NCBI GenBank assembly: GCA_046052065.1
Contig: JBJOND010000010.1
Coordinates: forward strand, 1 to 41,025
DNA length: 41,025 nucleotides
Source: CAINEC01 sp046052065
GTDB taxonomy: Bacteria; Bacteroidota; Bacteroidia; AKYH767-A; OLB10
Direction of reading: 5' to 3'
Part shown: positions 32,560 through 40,244 of the stretch, one piece after another
Position numbering within the stretch: the stretch's first letter is position 1
Layout of the letters: every line of letters begins with the position of its first letter
Position numbers and translations under genes: made by a program
Notes under the pieces: model-generated
Databases searched by the model: none
Told to the model about the DNA's origin: nothing
The model's input: the letters and a program-made list of their open reading frames with translations, nothing else

Positions 32560-33276
32560 ATGGAGCATTTAAAAATTGCCAGCGATAATTACGTCGCATT
32601 CACGTTCTTCATTGGAACGATGGCCATGATGGCCGCATCTGTTTTCTTCTTCTTTGAATTAAACAACACATCACCAAAATGGAGAACATCTGTTCTTGTT
32701 TCAGGTTTAATTACTTTCATTGCAGCAGTTCATTACTACTACATGAGAGGGTATAACTTAGAGACTGGAGAGTCGCCAACATTTTTCCGTTATGTAGATT
32801 GGATTCTTACTGTGCCTTTAATGTGCGTAGAATTCTATTTAATTACTAAGAAAGCTGGTGCTAAAATTTCATTATTATGGAAACTGATTTTTGCTTCTAT
32901 CGTGATGTTAGTAACAGGATACTTTGGAGAAACTGTTTACAGAGATGCTAGCGTAATGTGGGGAGTTATCTCAGGTGCTGCATATTTCTACATTGCATAC
33001 TTAATTTGGTTTGGCGAAGTTGCTCAATTAGCTCAAACAGCAGGAACACAAGTTGCAAAAGCTACTCGTGTTTTAGCTTGGTTTGTATTAGTAGGTTGGG
33101 CGATTTATCCATTAGGATACATCTTAGGAACACCAGGTGGATTATTCGGAATGCAATTAGTAGCTGATCCAGCTGCTGCGGCGCATTCAATGGATATTGT
33201 TTACAATATCGCTGATGCAATTAATAAAATCGGATTCGGTTTAGTTATCTATAGCCTTTCAAGAAGCGAAGATTAA
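32560..33276 (+). CDS. Proteorhodopsin, green-type light-driven proton pump
   Basis: A 238-residue seven-helix retinal protein. Helix C has RYVDWILTVPLMCVEF, giving the DTE motif: proton acceptor D80, T84, and donor E91, the pattern of outward proton pumps. The spectral-tuning position has Met (M88, GPR 105), expected for green absorption. Helix B has the conserved H58 that pairs with the acceptor. Helix F shows WAIYPLGY. Helix G has ADAINKIGF with D219 and the Schiff-base Lys K223. Helix E carries Gly at position 135 (VMWGVIS), the fenestration site. The ATG at 32560 gives a normal length; the extra 26 residues from an upstream TTG do not fit a rhodopsin N terminus. It is followed by blh. 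Confidence 0.96.
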   Translation: MEHLKIASDNYVAFTFFIGTMAMMAASVFFFFELNNTSPKWRTSVLVSGLITFIAAVHYYYMRGYNLETGESPTFFRYVDWILTVPLMCVEFYLITKKAGAKISLLWKLIFASIVMLVTGYFGETVYRDASVMWGVISGAAYFYIAYLIWFGEVAQLAQTAGTQVAKATRVLAWFVLVGWAIYPLGYILGTPGGLFGMQLVADPAAAAHSMDIVYNIADAINKIGFGLVIYSLSRSED

Positions 33277-33300
33277 TTTCTACGATATCATAAATTGATT

Positions 33301-33335
33301 AGAGGGGCTTGGATATTTATTATACAAGCCCTTTT
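33301..33335 (+). terminator. Terminator-like hairpin between rhodopsin and blh
   Basis: AGAGGGGCTTG (33301-33311) pairs with CAAGCCCTTTT (33325-33335), an 11-bp stem with two G-U pairs, and a 13-base AT-rich loop. The T-run (CTTTTAATCT) is short, so this is a moderate terminator that may let some transcripts continue into blh. Confidence 0.65.
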
Positions 33336-33371
33336 AATCTTATAAATCGAAAATGAAAAATTGAATTAATA

Positions 33372-34304
33372 ATGGCAATTATCAACGCAGGGTATAGTAA
33401 TTTAAATACACCTCTCACAAAGGGATCTTCTGTTAATGCAAAGGTTAATTTGTTAGTAGTGTTGAAAGCTATACTTACGAGCCGTTCATTTTCAATTTTA
33501 ATGGTGTCCTTATTTTTACTGTTATTAGGCAATGAAAGTAAATTGCAATTTTTGATTGGAAATGGTTTACTTTTTATTGGATTGGCTACAGTAGGGATTC
33601 CACATGGTGCCGTTGATCATTTGTTAGAAAGTGGTCATTGGGTTTCAAGAAGTACCCCCAAGTTTATACTTGTTTACCTTGCTTATTCTTTTGCGATGGC
33701 ATTGTTCTGGTACTTATCACCTAAACTAGCTCTTTGTCTTTTTTTATTTTATTCTTCATGGCACTTCGGACAATCAGATGGTGAGCAATGGGGATTAGGT
33801 AGTGTATTTTCTTATTTGTGGGGTTGTACAGTGTTATTTTATTTATTGGGTACACATTATAACGAAACAAACGAAATTTTAAAATCAATTAGTGGAGTTA
33901 GAATGCCTTTTTCTTCTCCAGTTTGGTTAATTGCCCCCTTCTTTTTTCTAGCATTTTACAAAAAAAGTTACTCGTTTGCGATAACTATTTTATGGTTGCT
34001 AGTATCTAGTCAACTTCCTCTTATGTTAGCCTTTGGACTCTATTTTATCGGTCAGCATAGTTTGACGAATTGGAAGATCATTTCAAAAACATTAGATATG
34101 GCGCATCACAAGATTTGGATCTATTCAATGCCTTTTCATTTAGGGGCGTGGTTTGTTTTAGCTCTTTTCTTTTTTGTATGGCCTATGCTAGATATATCTA
34201 GCGATTATAATCGCTGGGGAATCTTTTTTATTTTCATAGCATGTGTGAGTTTGCCGCATATTATATCCGTGCATTTATTCAAAAAGAAAACGGAAACAAT
34301 TTAA
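33372..34304 (+). CDS. blh: Blh/Brp-family beta-carotene 15,15'-dioxygenase
   Basis: A 310-residue polytopic membrane enzyme that cleaves beta-carotene into two retinals, the rhodopsin chromophore. Family motifs with conserved iron-binding His are visible: GIPHGAVDHLLE (about 77), FYSSWHFGQSDGEQWGLG (about 127), FGLYFIGQHSLTNWKI (about 220) and SLPHIISVHLF near the C terminus. Hydrophobic helices lie around 30-50, 60-75, 100-125, 145-160, 190-225, and 255-290. It follows the rhodopsin gene by 95 bp, as in many marine flavobacteria. Carotenoid synthesis genes (crtE/B/I/Y) are not in the window, so beta-carotene must be made elsewhere in the genome. Confidence 0.94.
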   Translation: MAIINAGYSNLNTPLTKGSSVNAKVNLLVVLKAILTSRSFSILMVSLFLLLLGNESKLQFLIGNGLLFIGLATVGIPHGAVDHLLESGHWVSRSTPKFILVYLAYSFAMALFWYLSPKLALCLFLFYSSWHFGQSDGEQWGLGSVFSYLWGCTVLFYLLGTHYNETNEILKSISGVRMPFSSPVWLIAPFFFLAFYKKSYSFAITILWLLVSSQLPLMLAFGLYFIGQHSLTNWKIISKTLDMAHHKIWIYSMPFHLGAWFVLALFFFVWPMLDISSDYNRWGIFFIFIACVSLPHIISVHLFKKKTETI

Positions 34305-34348
34305 CTAAACACCTTCTTTTTTTGTTAATCAGAAATCAAAACAAGTTT

Positions 34349-35449
34349 ATGATTTTTGAAACTGATTATAAAACCATCCAAGAAAGAATTGATGCCATCG
34401 ATCCGATTAAGTATGGTAAAACAAGGAACTATTTAAATGGTGATGTTACTAAACTATCACCTTATATTTCACGTGGTGTAATATCTACGCGTCAGATAGC
34501 GAAAGCTGTTTTGGCAAAAGGTTATCACCCTTCAGAAATTGAGTCATTTTTAAAAGAATTGGCTTGGCGTGATTATTTTCAGCAAGTGTGGATTGCCCTA
34601 GGTAATGAGATAAACGATGATGTGAAGAACAAACAAGATTGCAATCATTTTTTAATTCCGAAACAATTAGTTGACGCTAGTACAGGTCTTGAAGCAATTG
34701 ATTCAGCTATTAACGATTTAAGTCAAACTGGTTACATGCATAATCATGCACGCATGTACGTTGCAAGTTTTGCTTGTAATATAGCCAGGTCTCATTGGAA
34801 ATTACCGGCAAAATGGATGTATTATCATTTACTCGATGCCGATTGGGCAAGTAATGCACTCAGCTGGCAATGGGTGGCTGGAGCATTCAGCAGTAAAAAG
34901 TATTTTGCTAATCAGGAGAACATTAATAAGTATTGCAATTCGCAACAAAGGGGGACTATCTTGGATAAGAGCTACGAAGATTTGGCTGCTCTTGATTTAT
35001 CATCATCGTTTGATGATTTGATTGAATTGAACTTGGAAACGAATTTGCCATCGACTTCAGAATTAAAAATTAATGATCAACAACCAACATACATTTATAA
35101 CTTTTATAATCTCGATTGTAATTGGGATGTTACTGCAAATGCAAACAGAGTTTTGTTATTGGAGCCATCCTTTTTTCATCAATATCCTGTTTGTGAAAAA
35201 ACGATTCAATTTGTTATTCAGTTATCAAAAAACATTGAAGGCATTCAAATTTTTAGTGGTTCGTTCGATGAATTACTTCAACATATAAATCCATCAAGTG
35301 TAAATTACAAAGAGCATCCAACAAATAAACATTACCAAGGTGTAGAACATGCACGTGAATGGATGTTTGAAAATACAGTTGGTTATTATCCTTCCTTTTT
35401 TTCGTATTGGAATAAGGCAAGTAAGAAAACAACATTGTGGAGTAAATGA
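34349..35449 (+). CDS. Photolyase/cryptochrome-superfamily FAD-binding domain protein without an N-terminal antenna domain
   Basis: A 366-residue protein, start ATG at 34349 (MIFETDYKTIQERIDAIDP). It has no N-terminal photolyase alpha/beta domain. Residues about 15-205 resemble the FAD-binding half: TRNYLNGDVTKLSPYISRG (about 25), FLKELAWRDYFQQVW, TGYMHNHARMYVASF (about 127) and LDADWASNALSWQWVAGAF (about 161-181), with the flavin-contacting Asn (N169) and a Trp (W173) matching E. coli N378/W382 by eye. Residues 245-366 are an extra C-terminal part (RVLLLEPSFFHQYPVCEKTI, GIQIFSGSFDELLQHI). It overlaps the photolyase gene downstream by 4 bp and follows blh by 44 bp. Whether it repairs DNA or senses light is unknown. 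Confidence 0.85.
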   Translation: MIFETDYKTIQERIDAIDPIKYGKTRNYLNGDVTKLSPYISRGVISTRQIAKAVLAKGYHPSEIESFLKELAWRDYFQQVWIALGNEINDDVKNKQDCNHFLIPKQLVDASTGLEAIDSAINDLSQTGYMHNHARMYVASFACNIARSHWKLPAKWMYYHLLDADWASNALSWQWVAGAFSSKKYFANQENINKYCNSQQRGTILDKSYEDLAALDLSSSFDDLIELNLETNLPSTSELKINDQQPTYIYNFYNLDCNWDVTANANRVLLLEPSFFHQYPVCEKTIQFVIQLSKNIEGIQIFSGSFDELLQHINPSSVNYKEHPTNKHYQGVEHAREWMFENTVGYYPSFFSYWNKASKKTTLWSK

Positions 35450-36900
35450 GTAAGCCAGCAATCAATATTGTTTGGGTTAAAAGAGATATTCGTTCTCAAG
35501 ATCATGCACCGCTATATGCAGCAGAAAATGCAGATATACCTTATTTGATAATCTACTTGTTCGAGCCGGAGATGATTTCATACAAGGATACAAGTTTAAG
35601 GCATTTACAATTTCAATATCATGCGCTTCAGGAATTAAACAATACGCTAGCGCCTCATAACAAAAAAGTAGAAGTGCTGTACGGAAATGCAATTGATATT
35701 TTTCGAAGTCTGTTGGATTCCTTTCATGTACAAACACTATTTAGTTATCAGGAAAGTGGAACGCTTATTACTTATCATCGAGATATTCTTTTGTCTGAAT
35801 TATTCAAAGAGTATAACTGTAGTTGGAAAGAATTTCAAAGAGATGGAGTTATAAGGGCTATTAAAAACAGAGATGGATGGGATGATAAATGGAGAGAAGT
35901 GATGGAAGCTCCATTGATTATTAATTCTTATCAAAACAATAAGTCTGTCAATTTTGAAAACATTTTTTTACTTCCAGAACGCCTTAAAAATGCAATTAGT
36001 AAATACTCTTCACTTATGCAGCCTGCAGGTGAAAAATTTGCTTATCAATATTTAAATTCTTTTGTTCGTGATAGAGGTTTAAATTATAGTAGACATATCA
36101 GTAAACCTTTAGAGAGTAGAATAAGTTGCGGCAGATTATCACCCTATATTAGTTGGGGGAATCTGAGCATACGGCAGGTTTATCAGTATGTAAAGTCTTA
36201 TAAGAACAAGCATAAAAATACGTTTGCGCTGAATAATTTCTTAACCCGCTTGCATTGGCATTGTCACTTTATTCAAAAGTTTGAATCGGAATGCTTGTTT
36301 GAATTTGTTTGCGTGAATAAGGTGTATGAGAATTTAATTACCAATAAAAATTTAGACTACATCAAACGTTGGAAAAATGCGACAACTGGTTATCCTTTAG
36401 TTGATGCATGTATGAATTGTCTTAAGGAAACTGGCTGGATAAATTTTCGAATGAGAGCAATGCTGGTTTCTTTTTTTTGTCACCATTTAATGCAGGATTG
36501 GCGCGATGGAGTTTATTTTTTAGCAAAACAGTTTTTAGATTATGAACCTGGAATTCATTTTCCGCAATTTCAAATGCAGGCGGGAACGACAGGAGTAAAC
36601 ACAATTAGAATTTACAATCCACTCAAGCAAAGTATGGAGCATGATCCCGAAGGTGTATTTATAAAAAAGTGGTTACCTCAATTTAAGGATGTTCCAACAG
36701 CGTTTATTCATGAGCCTTATAAAATGGATTTAGGCAGTCAGGAGAAGTATCATTTAATCTTAGGGGTCGATTATCCTTTTCCCGTTGTTGATATCAGTGA
36801 AACAGGTAAAGTTGCACGAGATGTTTATTGGGGAATAAAGAAGAGTCCTGCAACCAAAAATGAAAACAAAAAGATTCTGGCTAAACATGTCAGAAGTTGA
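35446..36900 (+). CDS. Photolyase/cryptochrome family protein with atypical flavin pocket
   Basis: A 484-residue protein with the usual order: N-terminal alpha/beta domain (INIVWVKRDIRSQDHAPLYAA, then YLIIYLFEPEMI) and C-terminal FAD domain (about 200-440). FAD-domain motifs are CGRLSPYISWGNLSIRQVY, RWKNATTGYPLVDACMNCL, TGWINFRMRAMLVSFF, and FLDYEPGIHFPQFQMQAG followed by TIRIYNP. Two positions of the photolyase Trp electron chain remain (W309, W352); the third, flavin-proximal position has no Trp in my alignment. In place of the usual LDGDLAANN stretch stands LDYEPGIHFP. It may repair UV lesions or act as a blue-light sensor. The start overlaps the preceding gene as ATGA, so they are cotranslated. 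Confidence 0.85.
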   Translation: MSKPAINIVWVKRDIRSQDHAPLYAAENADIPYLIIYLFEPEMISYKDTSLRHLQFQYHALQELNNTLAPHNKKVEVLYGNAIDIFRSLLDSFHVQTLFSYQESGTLITYHRDILLSELFKEYNCSWKEFQRDGVIRAIKNRDGWDDKWREVMEAPLIINSYQNNKSVNFENIFLLPERLKNAISKYSSLMQPAGEKFAYQYLNSFVRDRGLNYSRHISKPLESRISCGRLSPYISWGNLSIRQVYQYVKSYKNKHKNTFALNNFLTRLHWHCHFIQKFESECLFEFVCVNKVYENLITNKNLDYIKRWKNATTGYPLVDACMNCLKETGWINFRMRAMLVSFFCHHLMQDWRDGVYFLAKQFLDYEPGIHFPQFQMQAGTTGVNTIRIYNPLKQSMEHDPEGVFIKKWLPQFKDVPTAFIHEPYKMDLGSQEKYHLILGVDYPFPVVDISETGKVARDVYWGIKKSPATKNENKKILAKHVRS

Positions 36901-36912
36901 ATTTGTAATTTA

Positions 36913-36951
36913 ACTTATTTGTCTGATAATGTGAATCTTTAATAAATAAGT
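36913..36951. repeat. AT-rich inverted repeat after the photolyase gene
   Basis: ACTTATTT (36913-36920) and AAATAAGT (36944-36951) are perfect 8-bp inverted arms with a 23-base spacer. It may be a weak hairpin or chance. The lack of GC makes a standard terminator unlikely. Confidence 0.35.
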
Positions 36952-36970
36952 GAAATTATTTTAGCCATCC

Positions 36971-36995
36971 GCTATTTAGAATTAATCTAAATAGC
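36971..36995. promoter_or_regulatory. Perfect 10-bp inverted repeat (operator candidate) at the TonB receptor promoter
   Basis: GCTATTTAGA (36971-36980), a 5-base centre ATTAA, then TCTAAATAGC (36986-36995). The arms match without error. It fills the space directly upstream of the -7 box at 36996, so a bound repressor would block transcription. Metal-responsive regulators (Fur or DtxR type) often use such sites before TonB receptor genes, but no regulator gene is in the window, so the identity is inferred. Confidence 0.7.
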
Positions 36996-37003
36996 TAGTT
37001 TTG
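36996..37003 (+). promoter_or_regulatory. Putative -7 box of the TonB receptor gene
   Basis: TAGTTTTG matches TAnnTTTG, with TTTA about 17 bp upstream as a weak -33. Predicted start is near 37007, about 15 bases before the ATG at 37022. An in-frame TTG at 37001 would lie inside the promoter and is rejected. Confidence 0.55.
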
Positions 37004-37021
37004 CACCTCATTAAAATAAAA

Positions 37022-39223
37022 ATGACCAAAAGCGCATTCATATTTCTATTTCTTTTACCGCTTACATTCGCGATAAATGTAAATGCGCAGATAGTTGATT
37101 CCATCAAGAAGTTCAATCTTAATGAAATTGAAATTAAAGAGTATGTAAATGGTAATAATATATCGCGTTTGCCTGCTGTTCAGGATAATATTATTTATGC
37201 TGGTAAAAAGTCAGAGGTTGTACTAGTATCAAAAATCAATGCCGACTTAAGCGTTAATAATGCACGACAACTCTTTGCCAAGGTCCCTGGGATTCATGTT
37301 TGGGAGAATGACGGATCAGGAATTCAAACAAGTATATCATCACGTGGTTTAAGTCCTAATCGTTCGTGGGAATTTAATACGCGTCAAAATGGTTCTGATA
37401 TGAGTTCTGATCCTTTTGGGTATCCTGAAGCATATTACGCACCACCTTCTGAAGCACTTGAAAAAATAGAAGTGGTGAGAGGAGCAGCATCGCTGCAGTA
37501 TGGTCCTCAGTTCGGGGGATTATTAAACTATAAAATAAAAGAAGGTAATAAAGAAAAGGCTTTCACTTTTGAAACTCAACAAACAGTTGGAAGTTATGGA
37601 TTGTTTAATTCTTACAATGCAATTGGTGGAACAAAAAAGAAGTTTTCATACTATGGATTTTTCCATTTTCGACAAGCAGAAGGATGGAGAAAGAATAGTG
37701 ATTATTTAACATGGACTGGCTACTTATCTGCTGCATATCAATTATCGGATAAAGCAAGTATACGTGCGAGCTATACTAAGATGAATTATAAAAGTCAGCA
37801 AGCAGGCGGACTAACAGATGCGCAATTTCAAACAGATCATCAGCAATCATTAAGAAGTAGAAACTGGATGAGCACACCATGGAATTTATGGTCGATCGAT
37901 TTTAGTTATGCAATTCATCCAGCGTTGCATTTATCAGTAAAAGGCTTTATGACGCTCGCACAACGCAATAGTGTTGGTTTTACAAAAGCAATTACTATTA
38001 GTGATTCGATAAATACAGCTTCTAATCAATTTAGTCCTCGTCAGGTGGATAAAGATGCCTATGAGAATTATGGAATGGAAACTAGGATGTCTTACAAGTA
38101 TAGATTAAACCAAAAGCAACATACGCTTGCCGCAGGATTCAGAATTTATAAAGGCAATACCTCTCGAAATCAATTGGGGATTGGAACAACAGGCTCGGAT
38201 TTTAATTTAGAGGTAGAGAATAATTTTTTTGAACGTTCTCTTTATTATACTACTACTAATTATGCTTTTTTTGCTGAGAATATTTTTCAGTTAACTAAGC
38301 GTCTTAAAATAGTTCCAGGAATACGTTATGAACTAATCAATAACTCCGTAATTGGATATTTGAATTCAAGTAGCAACGGACAATTACAAAGAGATACTCG
38401 AGATCGTTCAATTGTTTTATATGGTGTCGGCAGCGAGTTCGAAATTTCAAAGCATACACAATTCTATGGTAATTATTCTTTAGCCTATCGTCCTGTTACC
38501 TTTTCTGAATTAACACCTTCAGCAACTACTGATGTAATCGATCCAAATTTAAAAGATGCTTCTGGATTCAATGCAGATCTTGGTTACAGAGGTAAAGTGA
38601 AAAATTATTTAGTATTTGATATTGGTGCATTTTATTTGAATTATGATAATCGCATTGGTACTATTATTCAAAATGGTGTAAATTATAAAACAAATATTGG
38701 TGCTTCAGTCAGCAAAGGAATTGAGTCGTTTGTTGAGCTTGATGTAATTAAAATGTTAACCGAAAAATCAAAGTATGGAACAGTCAGTATTTTTGCTTCC
38801 AACAGTTTTATTGATGCGCGTTATATTAAATGGGATAATCCATCGATTGCCAATGATCCTTTAAAGTCTATTGAAGAAAAGCAAGTAGAGAATGTGCCGG
38901 CTTTTATTCATCGATTGGGGTTGACGTATCATTACGAAAACCTATCAGCAACTTGTCAATTGAATAAAGTGGCAAGTGTTTATACCGATGCTGCAAACAC
39001 AGAATTGCCTAATGCAAATGCTACGATAGGTAAATTAAGCGGTTATCAAGTGGTTGATTTTTCTATCTCCGTTAAAATAAAGAAGGGTTATAATTTTAGA
39101 GCGAGTGTGAATAATGTTTTTGATGAGAAGTATGCTACGCGCCGCTCAGGTGGTTATCCCGGCCCTGGAATTTTGCCAGGCAATGCACGCACATTTAGTG
39201 TGACTTTTGGTGGAGTGTTTTAA
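37022..39223 (+). CDS. TonB-dependent receptor, FecA-like
   Basis: A 733-residue outer-membrane receptor. The signal peptide ends INVNAQ (about 22). The plug domain (about 60-190) has NARQLFAKVPGIHVWENDGSG, ISSRGLSPNRSWEFNTRQNG, and IEVVRGAASLQYGPQFGGLLNYKIKEG. The barrel follows and ends in VNNVFDEKYATRRSGGYPGPG and a final Phe. There is no N-terminal carboxypeptidase-regulatory domain and no SusD partner, so it is not a SusC type. The pattern fits siderophore, citrate-iron or other metal-chelate uptake. A perfect inverted repeat overlaps its promoter. Substrate is unproven. It follows the photolyase gene by 121 bp. Confidence 0.92.
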   Translation: MTKSAFIFLFLLPLTFAINVNAQIVDSIKKFNLNEIEIKEYVNGNNISRLPAVQDNIIYAGKKSEVVLVSKINADLSVNNARQLFAKVPGIHVWENDGSGIQTSISSRGLSPNRSWEFNTRQNGSDMSSDPFGYPEAYYAPPSEALEKIEVVRGAASLQYGPQFGGLLNYKIKEGNKEKAFTFETQQTVGSYGLFNSYNAIGGTKKKFSYYGFFHFRQAEGWRKNSDYLTWTGYLSAAYQLSDKASIRASYTKMNYKSQQAGGLTDAQFQTDHQQSLRSRNWMSTPWNLWSIDFSYAIHPALHLSVKGFMTLAQRNSVGFTKAITISDSINTASNQFSPRQVDKDAYENYGMETRMSYKYRLNQKQHTLAAGFRIYKGNTSRNQLGIGTTGSDFNLEVENNFFERSLYYTTTNYAFFAENIFQLTKRLKIVPGIRYELINNSVIGYLNSSSNGQLQRDTRDRSIVLYGVGSEFEISKHTQFYGNYSLAYRPVTFSELTPSATTDVIDPNLKDASGFNADLGYRGKVKNYLVFDIGAFYLNYDNRIGTIIQNGVNYKTNIGASVSKGIESFVELDVIKMLTEKSKYGTVSIFASNSFIDARYIKWDNPSIANDPLKSIEEKQVENVPAFIHRLGLTYHYENLSATCQLNKVASVYTDAANTELPNANATIGKLSGYQVVDFSISVKIKKGYNFRASVNNVFDEKYATRRSGGYPGPGILPGNARTFSVTFGGVF

Positions 39224-39278
39224 TTCTATTTGTTATTCGATTTTTTGTTTGCTTAAATTCGTAATTCACTACGGCAAA

Positions 39279-39307
39279 TTGTCTTAGTTAAAATTCTAAT
39301 ACATTTG
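39279..39307 (+). promoter_or_regulatory. Putative promoter of the VOC gene
   Basis: TTG (39279-39281), 18-bp spacer, TACATTTG (39300-39307). Predicted start is near 39311, about 10 bases before the ATG at 39321. Confidence 0.6.
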
Positions 39308-39320
39308 CGAAAATTGTTTT

Positions 39321-39839
39321 ATGAAAAATAAATTTACTGCAATTGTTTTAATGCTATTTTCCTTCTTCATCGGATTTCAATTAAATGGAATGATGGCAAC
39401 AAATCAAAAAGAAAAGGGTAGAGTTACCAGCATAGGTGGCGTATTTTTTAAGTGTAAAAATCCGAAGGAAGTTCGTAACTGGTATAAAGAAAATCTAGGC
39501 TTTAGCGTTAACGATTACGGTGCTGTTTTCGAGTGGCATCAGGGCGCTGATTCAACTAAAAAAGGGTTTACGCAATGGAGTCCGTTTAATGAGAAGACAA
39601 AATACTTTGAGCCATCTACTAAAGACTTCATGATTAATTTTCGGGTTGTAAATATTGAATCATTGGTTAACGATTTGAAAAGTAAAAATGTAACTGTGCT
39701 GGATTCAATAGAGTCATTTGATTACGGAAAGTTTGTACACATCATGGATAATGAAGGAAACAAAATTGAATTATGGGAGCCCAATGATCAAGTCTATGAA
39801 AAGATGGGTTTAGATTTGGGCGCAACAACAATTAAATAA
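39321..39839 (+). CDS. VOC/glyoxalase-fold protein with N-terminal membrane anchor or signal
   Basis: A 172-residue protein. Residues 5-25 are hydrophobic (FTAIVLMLFSFFIGFQL), then a VOC-fold domain (about 35-158): ITSIGGVFFKCKNPKEVRNWYKENLGF, VFEWHQ, MINFRVVNIESLVNDLKSKNV, and a final DNEGNKIELWEP with the typical metal-ligand Glu. These enzymes or binding proteins use a paired beta-alpha-beta-beta-beta fold with a metal. Most VOC proteins are cytoplasmic; the hydrophobic N terminus suggests this one is exported or tethered. Substrate unknown. It is followed 12 bp later by a small membrane protein. Confidence 0.82.
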   Translation: MKNKFTAIVLMLFSFFIGFQLNGMMATNQKEKGRVTSIGGVFFKCKNPKEVRNWYKENLGFSVNDYGAVFEWHQGADSTKKGFTQWSPFNEKTKYFEPSTKDFMINFRVVNIESLVNDLKSKNVTVLDSIESFDYGKFVHIMDNEGNKIELWEPNDQVYEKMGLDLGATTIK

Positions 39840-39851
39840 TTCAATTAGTAT

Positions 39852-40184
39852 ATGCCTCCATCAAAGTCTATTTTACAACATTGGACAGATAGAATTAGAA
39901 TTTATGGCCATATTTCAAAGCCGTTTCATTTTATAAAAATAATAGTTGGTTACTTTATAATTACATTGATAGCTTTATCACCAATTTTAATTAGTTATAT
40001 AGGTGGAGCTATCGAACAAATCATAACAGATAAGCAGGTTAATGAAGGCAACAGTATTTTTGGAGCAATTTTCTGGCTTATGTTTTATACTATTCCTTTC
40101 GGGATTGTTTTGTTTTTTATTTGGACAGGTATTGTTTTAAAAAGTACAATAAACTATTTCAAGAGTAAGACTACAAATTTGTAA
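39852..40184 (+). CDS. Small two-helix membrane protein
   Basis: A 110-residue protein of unknown family. Two long hydrophobic segments are clear: about 28-52 (IIVGYFIITLIALSPILISYIGG) and about 74-98 (FWLMFYTIPFGIVLFFIWTG). The N-terminal 25 residues and the C-terminal tail (KSTINYFKSKTTNL) are basic, so both ends are probably cytoplasmic. It begins 12 bp after the VOC gene and may be cotranscribed. Function cannot be guessed. The gene is compact and the reading frame well filled. Confidence 0.65.
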   Translation: MPPSKSILQHWTDRIRIYGHISKPFHFIKIIVGYFIITLIALSPILISYIGGAIEQIITDKQVNEGNSIFGAIFWLMFYTIPFGIVLFFIWTGIVLKSTINYFKSKTTNL

Positions 40185-40244
40185 TTATCATTCGTTGGAG
40201 TTTTGCAAATTAGTATCTTCATCATATCCTATTTAACATAAATT

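Noticed and set aside
34241..34348. Upstream ATG giving a longer N terminus to the FAD-domain protein
   Set aside because: It would overlap blh by 64 bases and add 36 residues without family similarity; the ATG at 34349 fits better.
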